Shown: in pieces, positions 35,403-44,217 of the stretch
Layout of the letters: each line of letters begins with the position of its first letter
Numbering within the stretch: the stretch's first letter is position 1
Assembly (NCBI RefSeq): GCF_004363245.1
Contig: NZ_SNYV01000002.1
Coordinates: forward strand, 1-64,000
Reading direction: 5' to 3'
DNA: 64,000 nt
DNA from: Sphingobacterium yanglingense
GTDB lineage: Bacteria; Bacteroidota; Bacteroidia; Sphingobacteriales; Sphingobacteriaceae
The notes under the pieces: model-generated
What the model saw: only the letters and a program-made list of their open reading frames with translations
Databases searched by the model: none
Told to the model about the DNA's origin: nothing
Program-made: the position numbers and the translations under genes

Positions 35403-36491
35403 TCAATCTGTAATACCTATCGCTTTTTCGACGTCCAAATAATATCGTCCAGAGTTTACGGTACGGCCCAACAAGATTTCCCGACATACCGTTGTCGTCA
35501 CCGCTCCTCCTAAGACAACTTCTGATGCGAGTTGTGGCCAAGAAGCAATAGTACGACCGATCTCTGAAATAGAGTTTTTCATTTTTACAGAGAGATTCTG
35601 CGCTTCAACAACTTTCATCAAGTAAGCAGAGCGCTCTCCACTTGTCAACATCTTCAACGTATCTACCGTCAGGTCACCTGCCAACCCATGGAAAACCGGT
35701 CGATCTGGTTCTAGGTCAAATCGTTCGACATCCAACATACCACGGTCATTCGTGTCCATCACTACAGGTATTTTTGCTGCCCTAGATCTAAATCGGCTGT
35801 CCAGTTTCACCTCAAAGCTATCACAAACCTCTACCAAGACATCAAGCCCGCCATCACCTTTCAAAAACTCGTCGTAATTATTACTATCAATTCCCTGCGG
35901 GAATAGCTCTACTACCAAATAAGGGTCAATCTCCGCTATTTCTCGAGCTGCGATAACAACTTTGGGAACTGACAGATTAAAAACTCCCGTCCGTAACCGA
36001 TTCATGTTACTCAAATCTAAGCTATCAAAATCCGCTAGTCTCAAGACACCACAGATTCGTTCCATCGCCATGGTCAGTGCAATAGACTGACCTACAGAAA
36101 GTCCTATAACACCTATTTTCTTACCCGAAAGTCGCAGCTGCTCTTCCTTAGAAATCTTAAGCTGGTTCCTATTAGTCCGCACCTCTACAAATTCGGCCTC
36201 ATCCAGTAGATGAACCAAAGATCGGCACCACGGATAGTAAACCCACACCCCATATTCCTCTTTAGTCTTACCTTGTAACAAGTCTTGGATAAGCTTCTCT
36301 TCCTCGTCGGGATTTACTCCCATTGGATATCTACAACGAATCAATTCTTTTAATTGTCGTTCGATCTCATCATAGAAAAAAACAATATCTCCTGATTTTT
36401 TTAGCTCTTCCAGTTGGCCTCTGTCAACCTTATTAGAAAGTCTAAAAAAAAGTACTTTATGAGGGAATTTAGATTCTAATTCGTCCGTCAT
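35403..36491 (-). CDS. E1/ThiF-like adenylyltransferase of unknown pathway
   Basis: 362 residues. An N-terminal part of about 120 residues has no motif that I recognise. A Rossmann-type E1 domain follows: nucleotide loop GVIGLSVGQS (127-136), ADFDSLDLSNMNR with D154, D156, N162 and R165, K177 and D224 (EVCDSFEVK), all at the positions used by MoeB, ThiF and ubiquitin-activating E1 enzymes to bind ATP and adenylate a C-terminal glycine. The usual CxxC zinc pairs are absent, and no obvious catalytic cysteine loop is seen, so it probably adenylates without thioester formation. It resembles Rv1355c-type ThiF proteins. The gene follows a GNAT-like gene after 20 bases and precedes a sensor kinase. 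There is no ubiquitin-like partner nearby. Confidence 0.72.
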   Translation of the reverse strand: MTDELESKFPHKVLFFRLSNKVDRGQLEELKKSGDIVFFYDEIERQLKELIRCRYPMGVNPDEEEKLIQDLLQGKTKEEYGVWVYYPWCRSLVHLLDEAEFVEVRTNRNQLKISKEEQLRLSGKKIGVIGLSVGQSIALTMAMERICGVLRLADFDSLDLSNMNRLRTGVFNLSVPKVVIAAREIAEIDPYLVVELFPQGIDSNNYDEFLKGDGGLDVLVEVCDSFEVKLDSRFRSRAAKIPVVMDTNDRGMLDVERFDLEPDRPVFHGLAGDLTVDTLKMLTSGERSAYLMKVVEAQNLSVKMKNSISEIGRTIASWPQLASEVVLGGAVTTTVCREILLGRTVNSGRYYLDVEKAIGITD

Positions 36492-36511
36492 ATTCTATTC
36501 ATAAGTAGGTT

Positions 36512-37324
36512 TTACATAATTTCGATATCATCATCATTGGTATCGACCTCAAGTTCGGTTCTTTTTTTGGTATTGGCAATCATCCCCTTCAAATCCCATT
36601 TATCCATATCATCCAGGTCAAGCTTATATTGTATTTCAATCTCTTTGGATCTTAAGACCTCAATCCGCGTACAATTCTGATTCTCCCTAAGCGCCATAAT
36701 TGCCGCTCTATCCTCTTCAGATGCCATTTCTAGACTCCCTACATCATCGAGAATCATTGTCGTGGCCAAGAGATCGAGCTTAGGATAATAGAATGTACCA
36801 TTATTTCCGACACTAGTCTCTTGACGGTACCCGACGCTTTTAGTCAGATTTATCGTATAAGGTGCACAAAGAGCAAAAAGAGATTTAATACCGATTTGAG
36901 GTGCTATTGCAATAGCGGCTCTCGTTAGAAAGATACTCCCGATTCCATAGCCGGCAATCTCTCTCGAATTCCAAAGCCCACAGCCTTCTCCGGTTCCATC
37001 TTGTGCATAATCCCAGACGAGATCAAATATCTTAGCGTCCATATTACCTGTCGCTTCCTCAATAGGTAGAGGTTGTGTTCCTCCAGCAACATGAATACGA
37101 GCACCACCATACACATTCTCACCATCCAACGATTCCACGATTAAAACAAAAGCCGCAGGATTATACATCCAATCATTCTTGGATGAGGTTACTTTTTTTA
37201 CTCCTATTGCCGTTAAGACATGCGCGTGCCCTTCTATAAAACGCTCGCAAGTCCGAGGGTCATCAATAGCGCGAAACGCTCTTAGCCTAACAACAGGACG
37301 TCCATCTTTAAATACTAATGCCAC
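36512..37324 (-). CDS. GNAT-like acyltransferase-fold protein, function unknown
   Basis: 270 residues with no signal peptide. The middle part (about 55-195) looks like a GNAT or autoinducer-synthase-type acyltransferase: a beta strand with FVLIVESLDGENVYGGARIHV, a helix after REIAGYGIGSIFLTRAAIAIA, then FALCAPYTINLTKSVGYRQE, which resembles the strand-helix of GNAT C-termini. The C-terminal 60 residues are charged and end in an acidic run. I cannot name the substrate. First gene of the run GNAT-like, E1-like, DISM kinase, REC-kinase. A -7 box lies at 37355-37362. Confidence 0.5.
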   Translation of the reverse strand: MALVFKDGRPVVRLRAFRAIDDPRTCERFIEGHAHVLTAIGVKKVTSSKNDWMYNPAAFVLIVESLDGENVYGGARIHVAGGTQPLPIEEATGNMDAKIFDLVWDYAQDGTGEGCGLWNSREIAGYGIGSIFLTRAAIAIAPQIGIKSLFALCAPYTINLTKSVGYRQETSVGNNGTFYYPKLDLLATTMILDDVGSLEMASEEDRAAIMALRENQNCTRIEVLRSKEIEIQYKLDLDDMDKWDLKGMIANTKKRTELEVDTNDDDIEIM

Positions 37325-37354
37325 AGGAACGGTTATATGTTATTCGATTTAACA

Positions 37355-37362
37355 CAAAACTA
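37355..37362 (-). promoter_or_regulatory. -7 box of the GNAT-like/E1-like/kinase operon
   Basis: Minus strand TAGTTTTG, an exact TAnnTTTG. The start point near 37351 gives a leader of about 27 bases. No TTTG lies at the -33 position. Confidence 0.5.
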
Positions 37363-37412
37363 ATCAATAAAAACTAAATGAATCATCATGTAGTAAAGAT
37401 TTTTCAAAAAGA

Positions 37413-37442
37413 TTGACATTCCAAACAACTTAACTATTTTTG
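37413..37442 (+). promoter_or_regulatory. Promoter of the PLDc_N-like gene
   Basis: TTG, a 19-base spacer, then TATTTTTG (exact -7). The leader is about 16 bases before ATG 37462. Confidence 0.65.
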
Positions 37443-37461
37443 GGCAAAATCTCTTTACTCC

Positions 37462-37713
37462 ATGCAGATAGACAAGGCAACTTTAGTAAATATTGTACTA
37501 TTAATCCATATGGCCCTAACTGGCATTATGCTATTTAGGCTCTTTAAGTTGAGAAACGCCACCGGGGGACAGCTTATTCTAACTTTCTTGGCGCTGACTG
37601 TACCAGTCCTAGGTCCATCCGTAATGATTTGGTTCTATAACAAACAACTTGAGAAGGTAGCAAAAAAAACTCCGAATGCCGGTAAGCAGAAGAAAAACGG
37701 GAATAAAAAATAG
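37462..37713 (+). CDS. Small PLDc_N-type membrane protein
   Basis: 83 residues. Two hydrophobic segments (about 8-27 and 37-59) with the LTVPVLGPSVMIWF end resemble the PLDc_N domain (phospholipase-D-nuclease N-terminal, a membrane module often found alone in Bacteroidota). The tail is strongly basic (KKTPNAGKQKKNGNKK). There is no catalytic domain, so the role is unknown. It has its own promoter and is divergent from the GNAT-like operon. Confidence 0.6.
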   Translation: MQIDKATLVNIVLLIHMALTGIMLFRLFKLRNATGGQLILTFLALTVPVLGPSVMIWFYNKQLEKVAKKTPNAGKQKKNGNKK

Positions 37714-37761
37714 TTTAACAATAGTTCTGAAAATAAATTCGGGCCATACACCCTATTGGGG

Positions 37762-38196
37762 TTAATCGAGTATCGCCATAATAGTCTGTTTAAATTTGGT
37801 ACGGACAGGTTTTCCGTCTTTAGTGGCGGCCTCCCATTTTGGAGATCGGCTCATCACACGCAAAACCTCCTTCTCAAAAATCGGGCTTATCTTATCCCTA
37901 TTAAGAACTACAACATCACACACCTCTCCGTCTTCACATACCGTAAATTCTAAAACAGCAGTCTGCCGGGTCCCGTAAGTAACATAGGCTGTACTATCCA
38001 TTGACCCAACCAACTCACTGATATTCATTCGATTCTGCAGAAAACGGTTCCAAGCAGACACTCCCCCTTTAAATTGAGGTACCACATCGACCTGCGGTAC
38101 TATAATCGTATCCTGTTTTCCAGGCGATTTTTCTAGAGCCTTTACAGCGGACGACAGCAACATCACAACCAACAGCATCACATACCTTACTTTCAT
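37762..38196 (-). CDS. Exported TonB C-terminal-domain protein
   Basis: 144 residues from the ATG at 38196 (a second ATG at 38202 is in frame). A signal peptide covers about 1-20. A PQFKGGVSAWNRFL motif, the usual PEFPGG-type start of Bacteroidota TonB C-terminal domains, is followed by AVLEFTVCEDGEVCDVVVL and a C-terminal strand WEAATKDGKPVRTKF. The proline-rich periplasmic spacer of true TonB is missing and there is no lipobox, so it seems to be a free periplasmic TonB-CTD. Such proteins may modulate outer-membrane transport. Alone on its strand. Confidence 0.7.
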   Translation of the reverse strand: MKVRYVMLLVVMLLSSAVKALEKSPGKQDTIIVPQVDVVPQFKGGVSAWNRFLQNRMNISELVGSMDSTAYVTYGTRQTAVLEFTVCEDGEVCDVVVLNRDKISPIFEKEVLRVMSRSPKWEAATKDGKPVRTKFKQTIMAILD

Positions 38197-38283
38197 ACCC
38201 ATCCTCTTAACGATTTACATTTAAAAAGAGACTATCATAAAGTCTCCATAAATCAAAAAGAAACAAAAATCATACCGAATCCC

Positions 38284-39267
38284 CTAAGCTTTAGACAGAT
38301 CATCTACCGTCTTAAACTCTCCATTTTCATCAGTCAAAAATGACATCGGATTTTCAGGATCTTTTATTATTTCAAAAAGAAGGTATCCCCAAGGTTTCCA
38401 AAAGTTTTCCAGTACCTGCCCATAGGTCTTCACCGTCCAATTATCAAATATAGGTTTTAGCGTCCAGTCATTTAAAGGCATAGGCTCCACAAAGACAGCT
38501 TTAGGCGTCTCCATATAGGTATACTCCGGCAAACGATTAAACAGGTAAGCTGAATAAAAGTAACGTGCACAGATTTCTTCAAACTGAATTGGGTGCAACT
38601 TTTTATCCGCTACTTTCGCCAAAATATCCTCGTGATAAATAGCATTAGTACCATTATCCTGTAGTGTAGCGATAATCGCAAAATCCTTCATCCGCAATGA
38701 GAAAATCAGCGTATTGATTTCATCACGGTACAGAAATGTATCTTCTGTACTATCCACAGGGAATACTTGAATGGTAAAAGGATTACGGTGTTCAAACTCC
38801 ATCGGTACACAGAGAGACTGCATCATCGCATGTAAGTTTCTAAACTTATGCACCAGTGCCTGCGAAAAATTCATTTCTTCTCCCGTCCGTACAGCTTGCT
38901 TTATTCCGACCTGAATCTCATTAAACACAACGCCATACAATATCTTAGATACCCAATGGAATAATGTAATTTGATCCAATGCATTCACCGCATCGTACCC
39001 TGTCTTCATTGCAGTCTCCACAGCGGTCTCCACCTCCTCAATCTTTGCAGCAGCAGCTATTGAACAAGGTAGCTGCAACTTTTTATAAGTAATCATACTT
39101 TCATCCAGCAACTTAAAAGGCTTGTCCTCTAAATCAAAAGAACGCATCATCCATACCGGAAAAACCTGGATACGTTCTTCTTCAGAGTCCAAAGTCACTC
39201 CAGTCAAAAAGCAAGTCTTGTTATCGAATTTAAAATCTACGAAGGGATTGTACAGTTTTGTTGCCAT
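38284..39267 (-). CDS. Conserved-looking soluble protein, function unknown
   Basis: 327 residues, MATKLYNPFVDFKFDNKTCFLTG start. No signal peptide or membrane span, and no motif that I recognise. A C-rich opening strand (NKTCFLTG) could be a degenerate zinc ribbon of the kind that follows HNH or DUF proteins in Bacteroidota, but only one cysteine is there. The frame uses codons like its neighbours and has an exact -7 box just upstream (39276-39283), so it is a real gene. It lies between a TonB-CTD gene and topB. Confidence 0.65.
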   Translation of the reverse strand: MATKLYNPFVDFKFDNKTCFLTGVTLDSEEERIQVFPVWMMRSFDLEDKPFKLLDESMITYKKLQLPCSIAAAAKIEEVETAVETAMKTGYDAVNALDQITLFHWVSKILYGVVFNEIQVGIKQAVRTGEEMNFSQALVHKFRNLHAMMQSLCVPMEFEHRNPFTIQVFPVDSTEDTFLYRDEINTLIFSLRMKDFAIIATLQDNGTNAIYHEDILAKVADKKLHPIQFEEICARYFYSAYLFNRLPEYTYMETPKAVFVEPMPLNDWTLKPIFDNWTVKTYGQVLENFWKPWGYLLFEIIKDPENPMSFLTDENGEFKTVDDLSKA

Positions 39268-39275
39268 AATATGGG

Positions 39276-39283
39276 CAAAGGTA
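39276..39283 (-). promoter_or_regulatory. -7 box of the unknown gene at 38284-39267
   Basis: Minus strand TACCTTTG, an exact -7 box ending 8 bases before the ATG. The leader would be only about 5 bases. Confidence 0.55.
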
Positions 39284-39390
39284 AAGTTTTACATTTTCAA
39301 TCTATCGGAATCGTTGAGGATTGACCGTATTTTGACGTTTTACCCACGAGCCCCTTATACTCAAAATCGATTATTAATGAATAAGAGGTC

Positions 39391-41502
39391 TTAACCAACA
39401 TTAACCTTAAAATCCTCAAAGACTAAAGGTGCTTCCACAATCTGTCCTTCCTTAGTCTTCACCCCCTTCAGCACAGAAGTCTTTCCTTTTTCGAGCAAGC
39501 TTTTCATTTCTTTCTCTTCGAGAAAGACGCCATTCAATGTCCTCCATATCTTGAAATCGCAGCCCCTAGCATAATGATCACATTGCGCAACCTTATCATA
39601 GAGATGTATATTTCCAGGCTGACACTTCGGACATTTTATCTTTCCCTTTTGCTGGGGTTTTATCTCCTCCTGTGCTATAGAAATACGAAGTTGCAACAGC
39701 TCCTTTGTAATTTTCGCCGTATAGTCTTTGATGTGTTTCATAAACACCTCGTAAGAGACCTTGTTTTCACGCATTTCCTCAAGCTTCTGCTCCCATTTAC
39801 CAGTCAAAGTTACCTTTGCTATAGACCTATCCTTGACCAGATTATACACCGCGAGGCCCTTCTCTGTAGGAATAAGCTTTTTCTTATCCCGTTTTATATA
39901 ATCACGCTGGAACAATGTCTCTATCGTGGCAGCACGTGTCGCAGGTGTGCCCAGTCCACAATCTTTCATAGCTTGCCTCATCTCTTCATCCTCTATCTCC
40001 TTTCCTGAAGTCTCCATAGCCTTCAGCAAGGACGCTTCCGTATGAATAGGTCTTGCTTTTGTAAATCGTTCAGAAAGTTCCAGCGAGAGGATTTCCAACA
40101 TCTCTTCTGCCATCAACTTAGGAAGTTGCGCATTTTCATTATCCTGTTCGTCCGTATTTTTTTCATCATCCGGTATTTCAATCTGATCAGCAGATAGGCG
40201 CCAGCCGTATTGGCGAATTACCGTACCTTTGGCGATAAGTTCTACTCCTTCGGCATCAATTGTTACAGTCGTAATATCTTTTAAACAAACCTCAGAGAAA
40301 CTCTCTACCATACGTTTTGCAATCATATTGTAGATATTCTGCTGTTCTTTGAGCATTGGCCCTGGTTTTTCGTCCGTAACCAATAGCGCATGGTGATCCG
40401 TCACCTTTTTATCGTCAACAGAACGTTTGTTCAGCTTCGCACCTATTAAGTTACGAGAGATAGCCGCTATCCCCTCTTCAGCAGTATCTGCCAAATGTTG
40501 AAATAGCGCCTCCACTTGTTCAAAAACATCCTCACCTATATACCGCGAACCTGTCCTTGGATAAGTAATTACCTTCTTTTCATATAAAGTCTGTGCAAGG
40601 CTCAAGGTTTGATCCGCAGAGTAGCCATACTTTTTATTGGCATCCTGCTGCAGTGAAGTCAAATCAAATAAAAGTGGGGGTTGTTCCTTCGTTTCTTTTG
40701 CCTCTACCTTTACGACTTTGGTTTGTGTCCCGATATTCAGTTTTGCAACAGTTTCTTCTGCGACATCCTTTTTTTCGATCTTATCCGAAGTCGCTTTAAA
40801 AGAGATACTATCTTTTTCAAAACCTGCCTGTATTTTGTAAAATGCCTGTGGTTTGAAATCTTTGTTTTCGAGGTAACGCGAACATATCATAGCCAAGGTG
40901 GGTGTCTGTACCCGCCCCAAGGAAAGCAAACCTTTGTTGCCAGCTGCTAATGTTATGGCTTGTGTGGCATTGATACCGATTAACCAGTCCGATTCCGACC
41001 GGGATCGTGCCGATTGATACAAACTATCATACTCCTGTCCCTCTTTCAAATTCGCAAACCCCTCTTTGATAGCCTTATCCGTTTGTGAAGAGATCCACAA
41101 CCTTTTAAATGGCACTTTCGAGCCTAAGTAATAATAAATATTCCTAAATATAAGTTCACCTTCTCGTCCTGCATCCGTAGCCACTATGATTTCATCCGCT
41201 TGTTCCAACAGTCCTTTGATAATATGGATTTGTTTTAGAGCTCCGCTATCATCAATCTGCTTTCCATCTTTCCGTACCTTCTTCACTTCAAGATCAAATC
41301 GATTTGGAATAATCGGTAGATTCGACACAGACCAATTGTGAAAACCGTAAGCCTGTGGCGTACACAATTGCACCAAATGACCGAAAGCATAGGTAAAAGC
41401 ATAGCCATTCCCTGCTATATAGCCATCTTTCACTTCTTTTGCCCCCATTACGCGGGCCAGATCTCTCGCAACAGAGGGTTTCTCCGCTATTACTACCTTC
41501 AT
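39391..41502 (-). CDS. topB: DNA topoisomerase III
   Basis: 703 residues. The Toprim domain starts MKVVIAEKPSVARDLA and has DAGREGELI; the active-site tyrosine lies in VITYPRTGSRYI (about residue 315). A C-terminal zinc ribbon is present (IKCPKCQPGN ... CDHYARGCDFKIW). It is a type IA enzyme that decatenates and removes negative supercoils during replication and recombination. The short gap to dgt (38 bases between stop and start) suggests that the two are co-transcribed. No helicase partner is nearby. Confidence 0.93.
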   Translation of the reverse strand: MKVVIAEKPSVARDLARVMGAKEVKDGYIAGNGYAFTYAFGHLVQLCTPQAYGFHNWSVSNLPIIPNRFDLEVKKVRKDGKQIDDSGALKQIHIIKGLLEQADEIIVATDAGREGELIFRNIYYYLGSKVPFKRLWISSQTDKAIKEGFANLKEGQEYDSLYQSARSRSESDWLIGINATQAITLAAGNKGLLSLGRVQTPTLAMICSRYLENKDFKPQAFYKIQAGFEKDSISFKATSDKIEKKDVAEETVAKLNIGTQTKVVKVEAKETKEQPPLLFDLTSLQQDANKKYGYSADQTLSLAQTLYEKKVITYPRTGSRYIGEDVFEQVEALFQHLADTAEEGIAAISRNLIGAKLNKRSVDDKKVTDHHALLVTDEKPGPMLKEQQNIYNMIAKRMVESFSEVCLKDITTVTIDAEGVELIAKGTVIRQYGWRLSADQIEIPDDEKNTDEQDNENAQLPKLMAEEMLEILSLELSERFTKARPIHTEASLLKAMETSGKEIEDEEMRQAMKDCGLGTPATRAATIETLFQRDYIKRDKKKLIPTEKGLAVYNLVKDRSIAKVTLTGKWEQKLEEMRENKVSYEVFMKHIKDYTAKITKELLQLRISIAQEEIKPQQKGKIKCPKCQPGNIHLYDKVAQCDHYARGCDFKIWRTLNGVFLEEKEMKSLLEKGKTSVLKGVKTKEGQIVEAPLVFEDFKVNVG

Positions 41503-41540
41503 TTTCTTATCACCTCCATAACTTTCATAACCTCCATCAC

Positions 41541-42887
41541 CTAATCCAAAGATGCTATTGAGATTCCTTTTATTTTCCGATATAGATCCACCGCATATAC
41601 GTCCGTCATTCCAGACACAAAATCCAACACTGCACGAATTTTAGCATACGCATCCTCTTTATCGGTATGAAATTGCCCTGGAATCATGGCGACAATCTTA
41701 CGATCAAACATCGTCTTATTTGTCTTTAGATAAGCAGGTACAAACTCCTCCAACAAGGCGTTCATCACCTTATAACCTGCAATTTCAATTTGCACAACAG
41801 CCGAGGCATTATAGATTTCTACCACAGATATCTTCTCAATTTTCTTCATCTGTGCTACAATCTCAGGAGAGAGTGCATCGATCAGTGAACTTTCAAACGT
41901 ACCCGAAAGAAATTTATCTTGATTATTAGCAAAAACCTCAGCACAACCGTTGATCAGTGTATTAATAGCTTTGGCGCGCAATAACTCCACACGGCTTCCT
42001 GTGTCATTCAATCCATCTAGTCGACTACGTAATTCTTCGCCCCCACAAAGTGGCAACAGCAATTCTTCGACTTCCTTATAAGACAAAATCTTAAGATGAT
42101 GAGCATCCTCCAGATCAATAATATTATAACAAATATCATCCGCTGCTTCGACAAGATATACCAGAGGATGTCGCAAATAACCCTGCGGATTTGTGGGATC
42201 CTTCTTAAGCCCCAGTTCTATAGCTATTTTTTCAAATGCCTGTTTTTCTCCTTCGAAGAAGCCATACTTTTTCCGATGATGATTTCCCTTTACATGTCCA
42301 TCTATGGCTGCACATGGATATTTCACAATAGAAGCCAAAGTCGCATATGTCAATGCATAGCCTTTTTCATCTTTGCCATTAAAAGCATGTGTCAGTATAC
42401 GTAACGCATTAGCGTTACCTTCAAAATGGGTTAAATCCGCCCATTGTTTGGCAGATACATGTTCTTGATATTTCTGTCCTACTCCTTGGGTAAAAAATGA
42501 AGAGATTGCAGCTTCACCGGAGTGTCCAAAGGCTGGATTACCCAAGTCATGCGATAGACAAGCGGCAGATATAATATTACCTACCTCTTGCAAATAAGGG
42601 ACTTCCTCATCTATGTTAGGATGCTGCTTTTTCATTAGATTATAAAACAGACGTCCCAGAGATCGTCCCACAGAAGCGACCTCCAAACTATGCGTCAATC
42701 TATTATGAACAAATACAGCACCAGGCAGAGGAAACACTTGCGTTTTATTCTGCAACCGGCGGAATGGAGAAGAAAAAATCAAACGGTCATAATCCCGCTG
42801 AAACTCGGATCTTGCATCAAATTGCTCATTTGGGATACGATCTTCATAGCCCCATCTCTTTGCAGACAACAGTTGTTTCCAGTTCAT
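41541..42887 (-). CDS. dgt: Deoxyguanosinetriphosphate triphosphohydrolase
   Basis: 448 residues from ATG 42887 (MNWKQLLSAKRWGYEDR); a frame opening at 42959 adds 24 residues that are unlike the family. HD-domain metal residues are visible: H66 in RLTHSLEV, and HD in CLSHDLGNPAFGHSGE (about 113). The enzyme cuts dGTP to deoxyguanosine and tripolyphosphate, controlling nucleotide pools and sometimes phage infection. It lies upstream of topB on the same strand. Length fits the family. Confidence 0.9.
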   Translation of the reverse strand: MNWKQLLSAKRWGYEDRIPNEQFDARSEFQRDYDRLIFSSPFRRLQNKTQVFPLPGAVFVHNRLTHSLEVASVGRSLGRLFYNLMKKQHPNIDEEVPYLQEVGNIISAACLSHDLGNPAFGHSGEAAISSFFTQGVGQKYQEHVSAKQWADLTHFEGNANALRILTHAFNGKDEKGYALTYATLASIVKYPCAAIDGHVKGNHHRKKYGFFEGEKQAFEKIAIELGLKKDPTNPQGYLRHPLVYLVEAADDICYNIIDLEDAHHLKILSYKEVEELLLPLCGGEELRSRLDGLNDTGSRVELLRAKAINTLINGCAEVFANNQDKFLSGTFESSLIDALSPEIVAQMKKIEKISVVEIYNASAVVQIEIAGYKVMNALLEEFVPAYLKTNKTMFDRKIVAMIPGQFHTDKEDAYAKIRAVLDFVSGMTDVYAVDLYRKIKGISIASLD

Positions 42888-43088
42888 CAATATTTTGGAT
42901 TTGCATGGCAAACTTATATAAAATGCTTTGCATTCACCAACTCCAACTGGAAAAATCACCGTACAACTTCCCCTCTCTCTTCCTAACAGCCTAAAGCAGA
43001 AATCTCTCGTAAGACAACCTATAGGAATACCTTTTTTACTTCCGATCTAACTAAATATTTGCTATTTTTATAGAAATAATTTCGAATC

Positions 43089-44147
43089 ATGACAATCTAT
43101 ACACTTCCCGACACCAAAGCTTTTGAAAGTTGTTTAAATAACAAAAACACGCATTTATTGACTTTAGCCAATCGTGCGGGCATGCAGATTGCATTGAGTG
43201 ATTACGGAGCTCGGCTAGTTAGTGTATTGGTCCCCAACAAACAAGGCACACTGGTAGATGTAGTCTTAGGTTTCAACAGTATTGACGAGTATGTCCATGC
43301 TAGAGAGCAGTATCATGGGGCCACAATTGGGCGATTTGCCAACCGCATCGCTGCTGGACATTTCCACCTCGGAGGCGCCTCTTTCCCCTTAGCACAGAAC
43401 AACGCTGAAAACTCGTTGCACGGTGGTCCCGAGGGCTTTCATCGCAAAGTATGGGACAGACAGGTTAGTTTAAAAAAACAAGTCGATTTTTACTATGTAT
43501 CTCCCAATGGAGAGGAAGGTTTTCCAGGAACGCTAAATACTTGTGTCAGCTATGAACTCACCAATGAAAACGAGATAAAAATTGATTTTAGGGCTACTAC
43601 TGATAAAACGACCGTAGTCAATCTAACCAACCATGCTTATTTCAATCTGAACGGAGAAGGTAATGGCGATGTCCTTAATCATTTCATTGAAATTCCCTCT
43701 ACTCATTTTATCCCTATCGATGACAAGCAGATTCCGACAGGTGGACTATTACCTGTAGAAGACACAGCATTCGACTTCAGAAAAGCAAAGAAGATCGCAC
43801 AGGGTATCAATACTCCAGTAGACCAGATACGCTATGCGACAGGGTACGACCATGGATTCGTCAATGAATCCCCTATAAGCAGCCCCGCTGCGACAGCCTA
43901 TTCCGAAGAAAGTGGAATTCTGTTAGAGGTTTTCACTGACCAGCCTAGTATCCACTTATACACCGGAAACTTTCTTGCTGACGACCAAGGGAAATCTGGA
44001 AACCGTTATCTCAAACATGGAGGCTTCTGTTTTGAGGCTCAACACTATCCAGACAGTCCCAATCAATCACACTTCCCGACGGTCATTCTAAACCCTGGAG
44101 AAGAGTTCAAACAGACCATCATTTACAAGTTCAGTATCAAGAAATAG
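43089..44147 (+). CDS. galM: Galactose mutarotase (aldose 1-epimerase)
   Basis: 352 residues. The catalytic histidine is in NLTNHAYFNL (about 183) and the general-base glutamate in GFCFEAQHYPDS near the C-terminus; the HGGPEGFHRKVW motif, with its sugar-binding residues, is also seen. There is no signal peptide, so it is cytoplasmic. It interconverts alpha and beta sugars. It is transcribed alone; no other galactose genes are nearby. Confidence 0.92.
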   Translation: MTIYTLPDTKAFESCLNNKNTHLLTLANRAGMQIALSDYGARLVSVLVPNKQGTLVDVVLGFNSIDEYVHAREQYHGATIGRFANRIAAGHFHLGGASFPLAQNNAENSLHGGPEGFHRKVWDRQVSLKKQVDFYYVSPNGEEGFPGTLNTCVSYELTNENEIKIDFRATTDKTTVVNLTNHAYFNLNGEGNGDVLNHFIEIPSTHFIPIDDKQIPTGGLLPVEDTAFDFRKAKKIAQGINTPVDQIRYATGYDHGFVNESPISSPAATAYSEESGILLEVFTDQPSIHLYTGNFLADDQGKSGNRYLKHGGFCFEAQHYPDSPNQSHFPTVILNPGEEFKQTIIYKFSIKK

Positions 44148-44191
44148 CTGTAATAAATTACTTACAAAGACTGAACAAGCACATTTCAGAC

Positions 44192-44199
44192 TATATTTG
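44192..44199 (+). promoter_or_regulatory. -7 box of the TlpA-like gene
   Basis: TATATTTG is exact and lies 18 bases before ATG 44218. A TTG in-frame start at 44197 lies in this box, which supports the later ATG. Confidence 0.6.
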
Positions 44200-44217
44200 A
44201 GAAAAAATTATAGACTG

